Positions 10,997 through 24,559 of a stretch of DNA of 64,000 nucleotides are shown piece by piece. The notes under the pieces were generated by a model. The model did not search any database. It saw only the letters and a program-made list of their open reading frames with translations, and had not been told where the DNA came from. This stretch comes from Crotophaga sulcirostris (lineage: Eukaryota; Chordata; Aves; Cuculiformes; Crotophagidae). The first letter of the stretch is position 1. Each line of letters begins with the position of its first letter. Both the position numbers and the translations under genes were made by a program. The stretch spans positions 1,789,667-1,853,666 of the forward strand of contig VYZB01000077.1 in the NCBI GenBank assembly GCA_013397455.1, written 5' to 3'.

Positions 10997-13900
10997 GTTA
11001 GGTTTCATATTTTTAGCACTTTCTATATTTAAACTGTTTGTCATTTGTATCTGTTGGTTGTGTTCTCTTTGTTATTTTTACGTGGAACAATCAAGGGATA
11101 CTTAGAGTCCCTTTTTAAAACTTATTTGCCTAACACACTAATGACTTCTCTCTAGAGAAGTTTTGCACCTTTCTCCCTGTTCGTTTTAGCCTGCTTGTTA
11201 TAACTGTGCCATCTTGTAGGGTACTTAAAATCTTCAAATTATTGCAGTTACTTTAGAAAGAATGACCCTAGCTTGTTGCCCATCGAAACTTTCACTATCT
11301 ATTATTCTTCAGAACCTCAGCTCACTTATTGCAGTTCATTGACCTCTATTGCTTTTCTCTACAAAAATGGACTTAAAATGTCACAGTTCCTGTGAGAAAC
11401 ACTCTGTGTGAATTATCAAAAATGCAGCACTCATGCTATCTGGAAACCTACATTGTTGTACGGTATCTAGCTGATAAGTGTTATAGGATACACTACAAGC
11501 ACATCTACCCAGTCAAAAGTAGGTAAGATGTAGGGGAGTACTGCACTGTGAAAGGTTCTGTTTCTGTGGAAATGACTGAGTGGGGATTTTTTCTTTTCAT
11601 AAAAACCTGATACAGCTAATTCTAGTAACAAAGATCCAAATTACTGAAAACAAATAACCCTTTACAGTTGGCAGGAAAGTCCATTAAAAACCAGTGGGGA
11701 ATAACTGGAACATTTCGAGTGCAGGAGCATCATTCTTTGGGTTCATGTTTGTAGAACAGATTTTACAGCTGGCCTGTGAGAAATAGTAGCCGTGGTCATT
11801 AAACAACTGGCCCGCAGTCTTGGAAACTAAATTGTAACCTAATATATATAAATATATATAAAAACTGTAGTCATGCAGCTTTGGTTAAATATTCTTAAAT
11901 AAGTTCTACTTTCAAGAAACCTGCAGGTTTCATGTTGGCAGTGTTGGGGAGGCACAGAAATGCTGTGATATTGTATGTAACAGCTTTTGGGATGTGATTT
12001 CAGGCAGAGTTGAAGAAGGTAGTGTGCAATTAAAGTTATAGTAGGGGTTTATAGAGCAATTTCAGGTGAGGACCTGTCTGTGCCAAAGGTGATTTAGGAG
12101 TTTCTGTTATGTCATCCAGCCACTTGTTACTTCAGTCCTCTTCAAATGATTCCTGACCAAATTAGCAGCTTTTACATCCACTGCCAAGGATTGAGTGGGT
12201 CTTCTCTAAGCTGTCTCTTAAACTAACTCTGAAGTGATAAAAATATACCTGTTTTGGAGTTTACACTATATCATTTTGCAGCAGCAGTTTAGGATTGTCA
12301 TATAAACCGAGAATTAGTCTATATGAGAGGGCCCTCTGCTTCTTAAGGATGTGAAGAGAATTGAGTGGTAAGAGGAGGAACCTCTGGAATTGCTTTGCCA
12401 CAATGGATCCAGCACTGAAGAGGAATAATGGCTGAAATAATGGTCTGTAGCTTGGAGAAGAAAAACATGGCGTATCTTGAGCAATAGTGTCTTTGCACTT
12501 GACTGAGGAACCTTTTGCAATTTTTTAAGTCATTCTGTTTTGAGAATAGAAGGAAAGCAAGTAACAGTCTCCTGCATATAATTCAGTGTTACAGTAGGGG
12601 AAGAATCAGCATTAGCTTGATAAACAGTGAAAACTACAAAGCTTTTGAATTAACTCTCAGTATAAAGTGAAAAATGTATGGTAAGTTTTTATTGGCCACA
12701 GTCAGAAAAATAGCATTTCCTCAAGAGGAATACGGAAACATTCTTGTTTGCTTAAAGAATTAGTTTGGAAAATGATTTAAGTAGAGATTTCACTTGTATC
12801 CTGTTGGCATCGAGTACTGGAATTTCCTGATGTGGTATATGCTAAAGTTAAGAGCTTTGGACCTTCTGGTGCCCAAAGGTTAAACTGAAACAATGACATA
12901 CCTAACAGTGAAATTTTGCTTTGTATTGTTTCACAGTTGTAGGTTTTTGTTTTTCTTTACATTTTTACTCTGAAAAACCCCTTCTGGTTGTTTAAATTGT
13001 GCTTCCTGTTTTCTCACTGCCTAAATAATACTTTAAAACCTCGCAGAACAATATATAACAAGGGGGGAGGGACAGGGAAGGAAAGCAATCATAACCAGTC
13101 CGGCAAGGCTTAAAATCTGGCTGCTCTATAGAGGAGGCTATTTAATAAAGCCACACTCAGAATACCATGCCATTTCATTACAACAGGAAATATTAAAAGA
13201 CAAGCAATGAAATGAAGATCAGATGATACTATTAGTTTAGGGAAAAAAAAAGAAGAAAAAAAAAAAAGCAACTAGAAAGAGAACCAAAATCACAGAAGTT
13301 GTGTATGTATGAAAAAAAAGGAAATTAAAAGTATTTGTCCTTCATTCCTCTTTTTTTCCCTAAACAATTATATGAAAATTTTGAAGTTAACCGTTTTTCT
13401 CCTGCCACATCTACAATCCTATTGTAATATAGTAGCTTTTGGACTAGGAGTTGAAAATGATCATACTTGTTTCACTGATGGCAAAAAGTGAACAGTACAA
13501 GAAATGCTTGGAGATTTGCTTTTTCAGAGCATGATTTTCATTTTTAACTAAAGTAATGTCACAGAGGCCTACAGAAGTTAGAGAATTGATAAAGTAGAGA
13601 TTTATATTGAAAACTTAAGGGCTGCAGAATATCTGCTATGTGGTATACTCCAAACCTGAAATGCAATCAATCATATCTAACACTGGGGAAGGACAGTATA
13701 ACCCCAATTTTGGTTTAGGTAATTGTATTTGAAATTTGTTTCAGCTGTGTATTTTTGTATTTGTTCTTTAAAAAGTAATAATTTCCTATTCCAGTTCTTC
13801 TTATTTCTAATTCTTCCCATGTAAGAGATTTATATACTCTTTTTAAATTAAAGATGTAGTGAGAATAACCGTTAAAAGATAATTTAAGCAGATAGTAAGA

Positions 13901-14323
13901 AGGAAAAGATACAGGTTAATGGGAATAGATGATCTGGCAACTAAAGGCATTTGTATTAATCATTGTGATGTAGATGATACAGATGAAATGTATGATGAAC
14001 AAAAGGAGTTAGACACATTTGATGAAAAGTGCAATGAACATCAAGGACTTCTTGGTCCGCTCCTGAAATGTTCTGTGTTTTATAGTATCTGTCTCGTTAA
14101 TACTGTCACTCCTTATAGGTTTTCTTTTAATCACCCTACAGTACGTGGGATCCTTTGTCATATGCATCCCATCTATTTATTTTCATAATTTTTATTTTTT
14201 TTTAATTAACGCAGTGTCTGTCATATCAGTGCTGATGGATTTAGAACATTAGATGTTGAACGTCTAAGCTACATGTACTATAGTTTCTCATTAATTTAAT
14301 TCTATTATTTTGCTTGCCTGCAG
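10997..14323 (+). other. NCOA2: NCOA2 intron, 3.3 kb
   Basis: AT-rich intron with an AT dinucleotide stretch at about 11840-11862, an A-rich tract at about 13240-13267 and an acidic 89-codon ORF at 13919-14188 that is discussed as a finding. The acceptor is tgcctgcag. No transposable element was recognised. Confidence 0.8.
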
Positions 14324-14471
14324 TGCTGAGGCAGGGACTAGCGTTTAGTCCTGTTTATCGGTTCTCCTTGTCCGATGGCACTATTGTTTCTGCCCAAACG
14401 AAGAGCAAGCTCATCCGTTCTCAGACGACTAGTGAACCTCAGCTTGTAATCTCCTTGCATATGCTTCACAG
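14324..14471 (+). CDS. NCOA2: NCOA2 coding exon: end of PAS-B
   Basis: Encodes residues 325-372, [19 protein letters not shown] through LVISLHMLH, the C-terminal strands and closing segment of PAS-B. The exon starts inside a Val codon and ends with the first two bases of an Arg codon completed in the next exon. The acceptor is tgcctgcag and the donor gtaatc. Conservation with mammals is very high, and the changes (for example Pro for Gln in AFSPVYR) do not break the fold pattern. Confidence 0.97.
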
Positions 14472-16609
14472 GTAATCCTGACTGGTTTATCACACCCACG
14501 CTCTACAGAGAGAGAGGGAAAATATAAAGTTGCCAAAGCAAATAGGTTGTTTAAGGCTGATAGATGTTCAGTTGACCTAGAACTAATACCATGAAAACAA
14601 AATAAGTTTTTGAAATCAACGCTTACAGAGGAAAAGACTCAAAACTGATATGCTGGATTTTCACATCAAGATCTGCTGATAAACCTACAGAATTTCCTTT
14701 AATCTCATGTTCTTAATTTCAGTATTTTGATTTCCGCCATTTTGCATAGTAGACACAAGAAGCTTTCCAAATGCAATTAAATCTAGAAAACACCAAAGGA
14801 TTAAATTCCTGTCATTTCAATGACTCATATGTTGGGCCTTGGTGGTCTTTAAAGAATATGTTAAGATTATTAGAATTGCATTTTAGACAAACTGCACATT
14901 TTAACTCCTTGTCTGTCTTCATTCCTTGTCTTTTCTGGTGCTTGGAGTAGTGGCTTTTACATGTCCAATTCTGAGAAATGCCAGTACCATTAGTTTTTAA
15001 CAGAAAGGCACAGGCACTAATATGTTAAAATCAGGAATAAGTTATCACTTATCTCAGAACTTCAATGTAAAATTTAAATTAAGTCATTGCATATCATGGT
15101 ATATTTGTGTCAGATTTTGTTTCAGGTTTTATTTGCTGATCATAATAACAATTCTGTTTCTCTGTATCCGCAGTATCACTTTTTTGAGAGGAAGAAAACA
15201 GTTCTAAACATAATTAACGCTGAAGCCATTTTACAGAAATTGTAGATTTGGAAATTAACCTGACCAAAAGCTGTCTGAATTTTGTGTTCTTTGGCTTACT
15301 GAATATAATTGGTATTTCATGAAGTGCTAAATTTTAAATTTTAAATAGCACCATTATGTTAGAAATGGTACTTGCAAGTATTCTTTTTTTTAGCAGAACA
15401 CTGGTACTATTGTATTTGTAATAAGATTTTAAACATCCACCTCTCTTTTTATAGTTGATGTTGTTCACCTTTGCCTTCATATCTAAGGTAACAAATACAG
15501 AGTAACAAACTTCACTACTGTGTGTGCCTCTCTTTTTTCACTTCTCATGCTTCAGCAAAATGCAAGGGTTTATCTGCACTTATCCTGTGCAGATAGGAAT
15601 GGTTTTCATCTCATGGAAAACACATACTAGGAATGGTCTATTATTATTTGTTTTCGGAAGTCAAGAATTGATTTGATTTTTTTCAGAAACTAGTTTTTTT
15701 CTTCCTGATCTACTTGACTGTCTTTTATAGCTTTTAGCATCCAGGAATATGTGATTTTTCTTATTTAAGTTGTAGCACAGAAATAAGAAGTATATCGCAT
15801 CCTCCCGTAAACTAATTAAAATCTACTGAGGAAGAGAGAAGTGATCTCCAGGTGCTCTCACAAGAGCTTTTTCTCTGTGTGTCTCTCTTCTGTTTTCTCC
15901 TTTTTATAGCCTACATCTCTAAAATATGAGTTACAGCTCCTTTGTGAGTGGAATTTTTGCTTTCTTCTCCTCTTTTCCTAAAAGCCCATGGAGGACTGGA
16001 TTGCTAACAGACTGTTCCCATTCTGAAGTAGTATCCAGTAGTTCTCCTGGTTCACATGCTGTTTTGGAGCAGTATCGAAATCCTCTGGCAGAGTAGAAAT
16101 GTGACATTTTCAACTTTCTTTGCACTATGAATTTGGTGAGCAAATAGCCCACTCCAGGCTTGTGGTGTGGCTAACTCATAGAAATTCAAAACCAGCAAAC
16201 AGCTGTCTTGTAAAACATGTATTTGCATGGGTTATATGTTTCAGATGAGATTTCTGTCAGTTTTAAGCTTTTGCTGAATTGTAGGGAAGAGATAGACATT
16301 AAAGGGACAGAGTCTGAAATTGTAACCTTTCTGCATTTCTAATAACTGTCATTTAAATGAGGTATAATTTTGTTTTTCTTCTCTTCCACTGGTTTGTTAA
16401 TGAGGTACTGAAAAACCATACTGTTACTGTGCAACCATGTTGAGAGTTGCATATCACTTTTGTCAAATTGTCAATTTGTTTTTAATTGTAGGTTTGTTGT
16501 GTTATTTTAAAGCAAGGTTTGGGGTTTTGCTTCTTTTTCTGTAATGTAATTGCAAGTTGGCCACTGTCATTTTAGCTAATGAGTTGTTTTTCTTCCCCTC
16601 GCCACATAG
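14472..16609 (+). other. NCOA2: NCOA2 intron, 2.1 kb
   Basis: AT-rich intron ending in acceptor gccacatag. No repeat or RNA gene was recognised. Confidence 0.85.
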
Positions 16610-17879
16610 AGAGCAGAATGTCTGTGGAATGAATCAGGATTTGACTGGACAAGGAATGGGGAAGATACTGAACCCGATTAGCTCCAGCAGCCCTGCCCAT
16701 CAGGCCATGTGCAGTGGGAACCCAGGTCAGGATATGACCATCAGTAGCAATATAAATTTTGCCATAAATGGCCCAAAGGAACAAATGGGCATGCCGGCAG
16801 GCAGGTTTGGTGGTTCAGGGGGAATGAACCATGTGTCAAACATACAAGCATCCACTCCTCAGGGTAGTAACTATGCACTAAAAATGAATAGCCCCTCACA
16901 AAGCAGCCCTGGCATGAACCCAGGGCAGCCAAACTCTATGCTTTCCCCAAGGCATCGTGTGAGCCCTGGAGTGGCAGGAAGTCCTCGCATCCCACCCAGC
17001 CAGTTCTCCCCTGCAGGAAGCTTGCATTCACCCGTGGGAGTCTGCAGCAGCACAGGAAATAGCCATAACTACACCAACAGTTCCCTGAACGCACTTCAGG
17101 CCCTCAGCGAGGGCCATGGCGTTTCTCTAGGATCGTCGTTGGCTTCACCTGACCTAAAAATGGGAAATCTACAAAATTCCCCTGTGAATATGAATCCTCC
17201 CCAGCTAAGCAAGATGGGAAGCCTGGATTCTAAAGACTGCTTTGGACTATATGGGGAGCAATCAGAAGGTACAAGTGGACAAGCTGAGAGCAGCTGCCAT
17301 TCAGGAGAACAGAAAGACAGTGGCGATAGCAACATGCCACCGGTTGTTAGTGGTGAGAGACCTGATGGACAGAATAAACTGCATGATGGAAAAAGCCAGA
17401 CAAAGCTCTTACAATTGCTGACCACCAAATCGGATCAGATGGAGCCTTCGCCGTTGTCCAGTACCATGGGAGATGTTAGCAAGGACTCCACAGGAGCATT
17501 GCCTGGGTCTGGTTCGGCACACGGAACCTCGCTCAAGGAGAAGCATAAAATTTTGCACAGACTATTGCAGGACAGTAGTTCTCCTGTAGATTTGGCCAAG
17601 CTCACAGCTGAGGCCACAGGCAAAGAACTGAACCAGGAGTCCAGTAGCACAGCTCCTGGTTCAGAGGTGACTGTTAAACAGGAACCAGCGAGTCCTAAGA
17701 AGAATAATAATGCACTACTTCGCTACTTGCTAGATAAAGATGATACTAAAGATATTGGTTTACCAGACATACCCCCTAAATTGGAGCGGTTGGACAGTAA
17801 GACAGACCCTTCTGGTAGCACAAAGTTGATAGCTATGAGGACGGAAAAAGAAGAGATAAGCTTTGAGCCTAACGAACAG
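16610..17879 (+). CDS. NCOA2: NCOA2 large exon: Ser/Thr-rich region and the three LXXLL nuclear-receptor boxes
   Basis: This 1270-bp exon encodes residues 374-796. After a Ser/Pro/Met/Gly-rich stretch (with [17 protein letters not shown] and [19 protein letters not shown]) come the receptor-interaction motifs: LLQLL at 17406-17420 (residues 639-643), LHRLL at 17553-17567 (688-692) and LRYLL at 17718-17732 (743-747). Spacing and flanks match human boxes I-III. These amphipathic helices dock into the coactivator groove of liganded receptors. VKQEP at 17673-17687 keeps the sumoylation consensus of mammalian Lys-731, while a mammalian MKTE near the end is MRTE (Arg codon 17838-17840). The open frame also extends 5' into the intron, but the acceptor catag at 16609 and the split Arg codon fix the real exon start. 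The donor is gtaagc. Confidence 0.98.
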
Positions 17880-19096
17880 GTAAGCGAATCTTTACGTGAT
17901 GTGTAAATGAGATGTTCTAGGCCTGCGTTCCTGCCATCTTAATTTTTTCCAGATTTCCTCTAAGAGTAATTTGTTGATACTTAAGGGGCTGTTACTTGTC
18001 TTTTGAAATCCGGTCTTCACTCAATTTTCCAGTTGGTGTTAACTAAGTTGTGCGCATTACTGTTTAAAAGAAGAGACTCTGTCTGGGAGGATATGCATAA
18101 CGCAGGGACTGAAAGCTGGGGATCCTTTTCCAGCTGGTAGTCTGATGAAGAGAAAATACTTGTGACTTGGTTAATGCTGGCTTATTGACAGCTCGTCCCA
18201 CAGGCTGTTGTTGAACTGCTGTGGGCTAGGTGGTCTCTTGACCTAGCCCAGCATAGCAACTACACTTCTCCCATTTACAGCAGGTTCATGTTCAAGGACG
18301 GGAGCTGTTTTGAAGGAACTGATACTAACTTTGCATTACTGGTCTTTGTGCTGTACTTGATCTGGAAATTAAAATCAAGGCAAAGAGACTTCCCTCATTC
18401 CTGTGCAAATTAGGACTTTTTGTTGTTTTGCTTCTGTTTTTTGTTTTTTACTTCAGAAGTTTTTTCAACCCCAAGTTTTCATGGATGAATAATTGTTCAG
18501 GGCAGAGATTATGTCTCCCTGCACAAGGTTATCTGAATTGAATTTTTCATTCAAAATTTCTTTGCATTCTGTGCATGTTTGTTTGTTACTGTGCTGCCCA
18601 ACATACTAATAAACTGTATGTTGTTAGGACCTATGCTCTAACAAGTGTTATTTCACTGGCCTTCATGCAAAATTCACTTTCAAAAAGCACCAGTTTCACA
18701 TCATGCAGAATGCTTCAGTTTTCAGACCTTTGCAAGAAAAAGGGGTGCAGCAAAAGCAATTTGCTACTTCAATATTACTGTTTATTTTATTTATAAAATG
18801 GGTAATTACAATATCAATTTTAGTATGAGACATTTTCTGGGGAGTTTATAACTAGCTGGAGTTAATGATCCTTAGCTTTGTCCTACGCTATTAACTCTCC
18901 CAGCTGGTCATTAATCCCTAGGCAATGCCCTGTGCATGAAGCCTTAGTTTGTAAATCATGATCAGATCATCCACTGTGCAAATGTTCATGACTGTTATTC
19001 ACAGCCATATCCTTCACTTTAAAAATACTTTGTATTTTTAATGTGAAGACTGGGTTTGAGCTTGTTATTTTTGTGAATCTATTGTATTTTCCTTTT

Positions 19097-19115
19097 TGTG
19101 TGTGTGTGTGTGTGT
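19097..19115. repeat. (TG)n microsatellite
   Basis: About nine and a half TG units, followed directly by TATATA. Short intronic dinucleotide repeat, likely polymorphic. Confidence 0.9.
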
Positions 19116-22100
19116 ATATAAATACTTAATTTTTAATATTTTATCTATTGTATTTTGAGGCTGAGGGTGCATAGATGACATTTTCTTAGCCTTAAGTCAC
19201 AACGCTGGATATTTTTTTTTTTTGTACTTTGCCCTTTTGGCAGTCTCTAATCAGTAGACAGTTCTTTCAACAGTGGTTATAACCACAACATAGAGGCCAA
19301 ACATGCCACTACAGCGTGGACACAGCATTGTTAAAGTCTCAGTTATCCGAGCATCTCCTAAGGTTACTTTACTACTTCTGTTTCAACAGAATTTGACAGC
19401 TATTGCCATTATGTAGGAGCAGTTGTGGTTTTTCAGTCCTTCCCATGCTTTAGGGGGAAACTGAGCCAAATTACACTAATTTCCACAGGGATTAATCCTC
19501 AGGCCTGGATGTTAGTTTAGTTATACAGCTGCTATTTTGTAGTGCCTATAGAGGGAGGGGTCAGATTCTCTGTGAGAACTTACGCTTTGTTAGGCTAGAA
19601 AAACATGGATATCAAGAAATTCACAGCTGAACTGGCAAGAATAAACTATTGTAAAAATATCTGTTAAATTTCAATTCCTAGTTCAGATTCTATATATTGA
19701 AGTCAGTGGCATCATCTCAGATAACACTGTATTGAAGGCAGAGATCCTTCAGTCCTCAGTATCTGATACTGGATAAGAACATAGAAATCAGTAATCAGCA
19801 AAAAAATTATGTTCATCTAAATAGATTAAAATCATGGCCATCAGAGCTATCTAGGATAATGTGTGTGTAAAATAGAAAGGATGAGCTGCTCTCTAGTGAT
19901 GTTCCCATTGACTAGTGGTAACCTAGACAGCTACTTTGTTAGCTGCCTTACTTGACTAAAGATAGGCAAGTTGCATCTTACCCTAAATGTAAACGCGTAC
20001 CTCTAAGACTAACTTTAGACACTTCAGTGTTCACGAGCATTGCAAACCTCAAGCTTTTGAAAATCAGGTCCCTGATATTATGGACTTTGTAAAGTGAATA
20101 GTCTATTCATTTTTTATTTTTAGGCTTCATGTTTCTGAGGTCAGGAGAGGGATATGAAAGAATTGGAGTACAGACTATGAATGTACTGCCTTTTCTTAAA
20201 ATTTGAAGACAGAGATTGTCTCCCAGCAGAGAGGGAACCAGAGGTCCAGGAAGGTTCTAGAGTTGGGGTTGTTCAGAAAAGCCCAAAAGCAGTGCTGGAG
20301 TTGTGATAAAGTGGTACGAGCTGGAGTGCTGGGGCTTCCTTAGCACCAAGGTAAGGGGAAGCCAGTCCCACAGCTGTGATGGAAGGCTGCTGGATAATGA
20401 CAGAAGGGCTTTTGTTGCTCCTGTTGGTTGTAAATAGAGTTTTAAAACCTACTTAAAATGCAGTAAAACTTGGAGCTGAATAAACAGCAGAAGTCCAGCA
20501 TGGAGTAGGAGAGGCATATAAAATAATGCAAGCATTTATGTAGCTGAAGGCAAGACCTTTAAGCAAATAACCACTTTACCCCAATTATAAAATCACTGAA
20601 AATATTTAGCATCAAAAACTCTTCAGCTTTGGAAGACAGTCTCCCACAGGAAGTGCTCACTGCCTAAATTTAGATCAAAGCTGGAACTATTTAGTACAAG
20701 ACTAGAACACAGATTCTAAATTCTTCCATCCTCCTGCGTCCTTTCTCCCTCTCCCCTTCCCCCCCCCTTCTTCCTCCCATATGTAAAAATTAGCCGTGTG
20801 CTTGTGTTACCTATTTTGCAGGTTTATTTAAAACTTCTCCTTCCCGAGGAATGTTGTATTTTTAAGTAATTAGTCACCGGAGTGTGCAGTTTCTCTGGAA
20901 ACTGCTGTGAAGCAGCAGTGGGATGGCCTCTGCAAGGGGGGTCAGAGTGTTGGGAGGCAGCAGAGCCATTACATTTTCTCCTTTTACTTTTGGTGTGACT
21001 TTCTGAACAGGAAATGCTTTGAAGTGCACCACTGTACTAAAAATAGCAGTCTTCTAGGTAGTGTGTTTAAACATATACTTCTGCAGAGAGCAGCAACTGA
21101 CAGGAAGCCTTTCTCAAATGGCAGAGAATATTTCCAGCACCACGTACCTTTTTCCCTTCCTTGGTGGGATGATGGTTATCAAGCTGTATTAGCCTGATTG
21201 CTATTCCAGTTAAGGCAGCTGAGGGGGAGAGAATGAGAGAAAGACCTGCTGAGGAGGCTCAGCAGACCTCTTCCTACAGCACCAGCAGTAGTAGAACTGT
21301 TGCTGTCAAGCATCACGAGTGCTTGTATGGTTCTCCGCTATGAAAAGGGAAGTCAGTGAAAGCATGAGTCCTGATTTGCTACAGATCTGCTTTATAGGGC
21401 ATCCTTCAGCAGTAAGTCTTGCTTCCTGTGCTCTCCCTGCTGGCCCACTGGCTTCTGAAGGGCTGCATGATGGGGTTTCATCCTGCTGCTTATGCTGTCC
21501 CTCAAAAAAGCCCTTGTTGTGCTTCTGGCTGCAGCCAGCACATGCTGCTACTGCTGAGGAGCAACCCATGTAGTGGTCAGCAGATGGTCATATCTGAGGA
21601 GGACTAGCCAACAACTTGGGAAGACGGAGAGTGAAAGTGTAGGGGGACAGCAGAGAAATGTCATGCACTGAACAATGTCAGGTATTGCCTTGTTAAAGAA
21701 ACATTTTGTTTAGTTGTATTGTTTTGCACTGCAAAACTCTGTAGAACTGGATGTGGATTATCAGATTCGTATTACGGATGAAGAGACCAAGGTGGAGAAA
21801 TTTGAAGCAGCTTATTCTCTGAGAAAGTGCTTGGCATAATGTGGAATAAAATCTTTATCTCTAGAAGTGTATTTTCCTCATTTTCAGCCAGTAGACAATA
21901 TAGAAAATCTGTTTGTCTGACAGGTATTTTGCAATGCCACCGTCTTCACCAGTGCTGTTCCAGAGATCATCTTGAGTATGAACCTTTTTATCCTAAAACT
22001 AAGGAACTGTTCTCATATTCCTCACACACTTTATCAACTATGCTTTATGTGGAAACCAGTATCTTCCCAATACTGACATGTTTTCTTTACATATGCCGCT

Positions 22101-22562
22101 CATCTTCCAAATACTATTTCTTGATGTCCAGAATCCATGAATTTAAATTCATGAAGGACGTTGGTTTCTTCTTGATATTCTATCAAAACCTTAGAATGGG
22201 GAATTCAATTTTCTGACTTTCAATTAGAGTTCTGTGTCCGGAAGATAGTAGTAGAATAGCCTGATAATATAGCAGAATTTCAATCCAATCTTATTGCAGT
22301 TACAAGAGAGAAAAAGACTGTATTGATTCCACTCCTGTTTACCTTTTCCTTCATTTTATAATCCTTTAATTTATGGCCAGTTTGGAGCATTTTTGGTTTT
22401 ATTTACCTTTTATGGTCAAATGTTTTGCCAATGCTACAGAGCCAGCTAATGAGCTAACTTGGGGTTTATATAAGGTGGGTGTAGTTTCAAGTTATGTCCC
22501 CACCAAAAGACATCCTGTTACAAGAAAGAAGTTGCAGATGCCTCTCTCATACATGGTTGTTA

Positions 22563-22600
22563 AATCATAGAATGGTTCCATCATCTAGTTCCAACCCCCA
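22563..22600 (-). repeat. CR1 3' terminus, internally deleted
   Basis: Reads aatcatagaatggttc, then atcatctagttccaaccccc. Both halves are standard parts of an antisense CR1 3' end, but the normal middle (the gttggaagggacct core) is missing. This is a short, old remnant. Confidence 0.55.
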
Positions 22601-24143
22601 TTTATGAAGTTTGGAATACAGGGTCCCAGTGCAAGCCATGGGAATTGCCCATGGTGAAAAAGAGATCTCCAAAGAGCTTAGGATCTTATCCAGTCTTTTA
22701 CAACCCATGGAAGCTAGACCTTTGACACAGCAACTTTTGTAAATCAAACTTGATGTTGAGGTGTAACTGCCTTTCAGTAGAACTGAAGAAAGTTTTGTCT
22801 TATGTTTTCTGGCACTTTGTGTCCAAGTTGTACAGATACTGTTGTAATTCCATTGCTTAGAGATAGTGAAAATATGTGCATGAGAACTTTCTTGTCATGC
22901 TTAGCACTTTATCAGGCTTTTTTTTATGACAAATAATTGTTTTACAGGGAGGCTAGGGTGTGCCTTCTATTTACGTAAAGTTCAATTTAGACCATTAACA
23001 AAATAAATATAGAATATAAATAAAAGAAAAAAATCCCGTTAAACTAAGCAAGTAAATATTTTAATGCTAGTTTCTGTGCATATAGTGTCATTTGAGTGTG
23101 AGTCTGGAAAGACTAGCGTCATAACTTGGTGTTAATTCTAAATCTATCTTGGAGATTTTGCAGCAGTTGAGAACCCTCATCAAAAAAATAAAGATAAAAT
23201 ATTTGTTACTGATTATGTTATGAAAAAAGAGTAGAGGTAATGTATTTATGTTGTTATAATACATCTGTTGTATTTGGCCATTCTTTGCTACTTCCTGAGA
23301 GGAATTAAAAGCATCTTAGGGAGTGCAGTTTTCTGACACATTTGGATCAATATGTTGTTCTTTGGATTTGGTTTGGCTTTGGCTCGTGGTTTTTTATATG
23401 TGATGTTTAAAGAATTGCAGTAGCCAGAATTTTTGGGGGATAAAAAGAAAAAAGACACAAAATCCCTTACAGAACCAAACAAAAAAACCCCTCCAACATA
23501 TAAAACTTCCCTTCAGTGTTGTCTCAGATGTGTTTAATGAAGGCCATATGTCTTAATTCCCCCAAAGAGTATTGAATCGTCCTTCTGTAATTTATGAGAC
23601 CCTACATCAATCTTCTATACTGGTTCTTGCAGTCGTCTTGAGCCAAATCCCCCAGTGCTCAAAATGCGGCTCCTATAAACATCACACACAACTGTCTGTT
23701 GGAGCACCTTTTTGAATCTGCTTGTCACCCATCTGCACAATGATTTAGGCTTCCCATAATCATATTTGGTTTCTCCTGGCTCTGCCTTTTCTGTTGGCGT
23801 GCTGTGTCCACCCAACTGCTTGTAAGTGCCTGGAAGGCAGTAAGTCAGTGGGGGGATTTCTCAGGAGCAGGTAACCTCAGACCAACTTGTTTTCCTTCTG
23901 CAAGAGAGCAGTGGACTTTTTGGCGTAAGAGAAGCCAAGTGTCTTGATTTGAGTAAGGCTCTTTGGCACTCTTGCACATGGCATCCTCATATGCAGATTA
24001 GAGATGCATGGTCAAGATGAAACTTCTGTGAGTGGGTAGGCAACTGTTTGGAAGACCTTACACACAAAGTAATTATTTAAGGATTCACTGTCAAAATGGA
24101 GATGCTACAGGAGATCGTGCAGCATCTAGAGCTGCTTGGTCTT

Positions 24144-24216
24144 CACAGTATCACAGTATTACAAGGTTGGAAATGACCTCTGAGATCATCGAGTCCATCT
24201 TTGACCTGATGAGAGA
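24144..24216 (-). repeat. CR1 3' end, antisense, with two CACAGTAT octamers
   Basis: Two perfect tandem octamers (24144-24159) are followed by a ggttggaaatgacctctgag core and gatcatcgagtcca. It is the same 3'-end type as the copies at 50075 and 59314. Severely 5'-truncated: only about 70 bp remain. Confidence 0.8.
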
Positions 24217-24559
24217 ATACAATGTATGCTTCATAAACCTGCGGGTGACACTTAAATGTCTGCAAATACACTGGAGGACAGAATTCAAATTCAGCTGCAA
24301 CCAGGGCGTTTGGAGGAAAAATCTTAGGAGAACTTTCAGGATGAACAAATGCTATTTATTATAATTAGTCCAGAATAGTGTCACATATTTAAAAAAAAAA
24401 AAAAGTTAGGAAAAGGAGGAAAAGGAGGGGACAACCAACTAGAAAGGACTTTTTCAGAGCTGTGTCGAAGGATCATAGTGAGCACAAGATGAGAGAAAGT
24501 GAGTAATGCATGTAATTAAAAAATCACAGGCTTTTCTGGAATATGCCATCACTGTGTAG

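Noticed and set aside
17096..17428. 110-codon ORF antisense to the large NCOA2 exon
   Set aside because: It is a shadow of the Ser/Pro-rich sense frame; the sense strand clearly encodes NCOA2.
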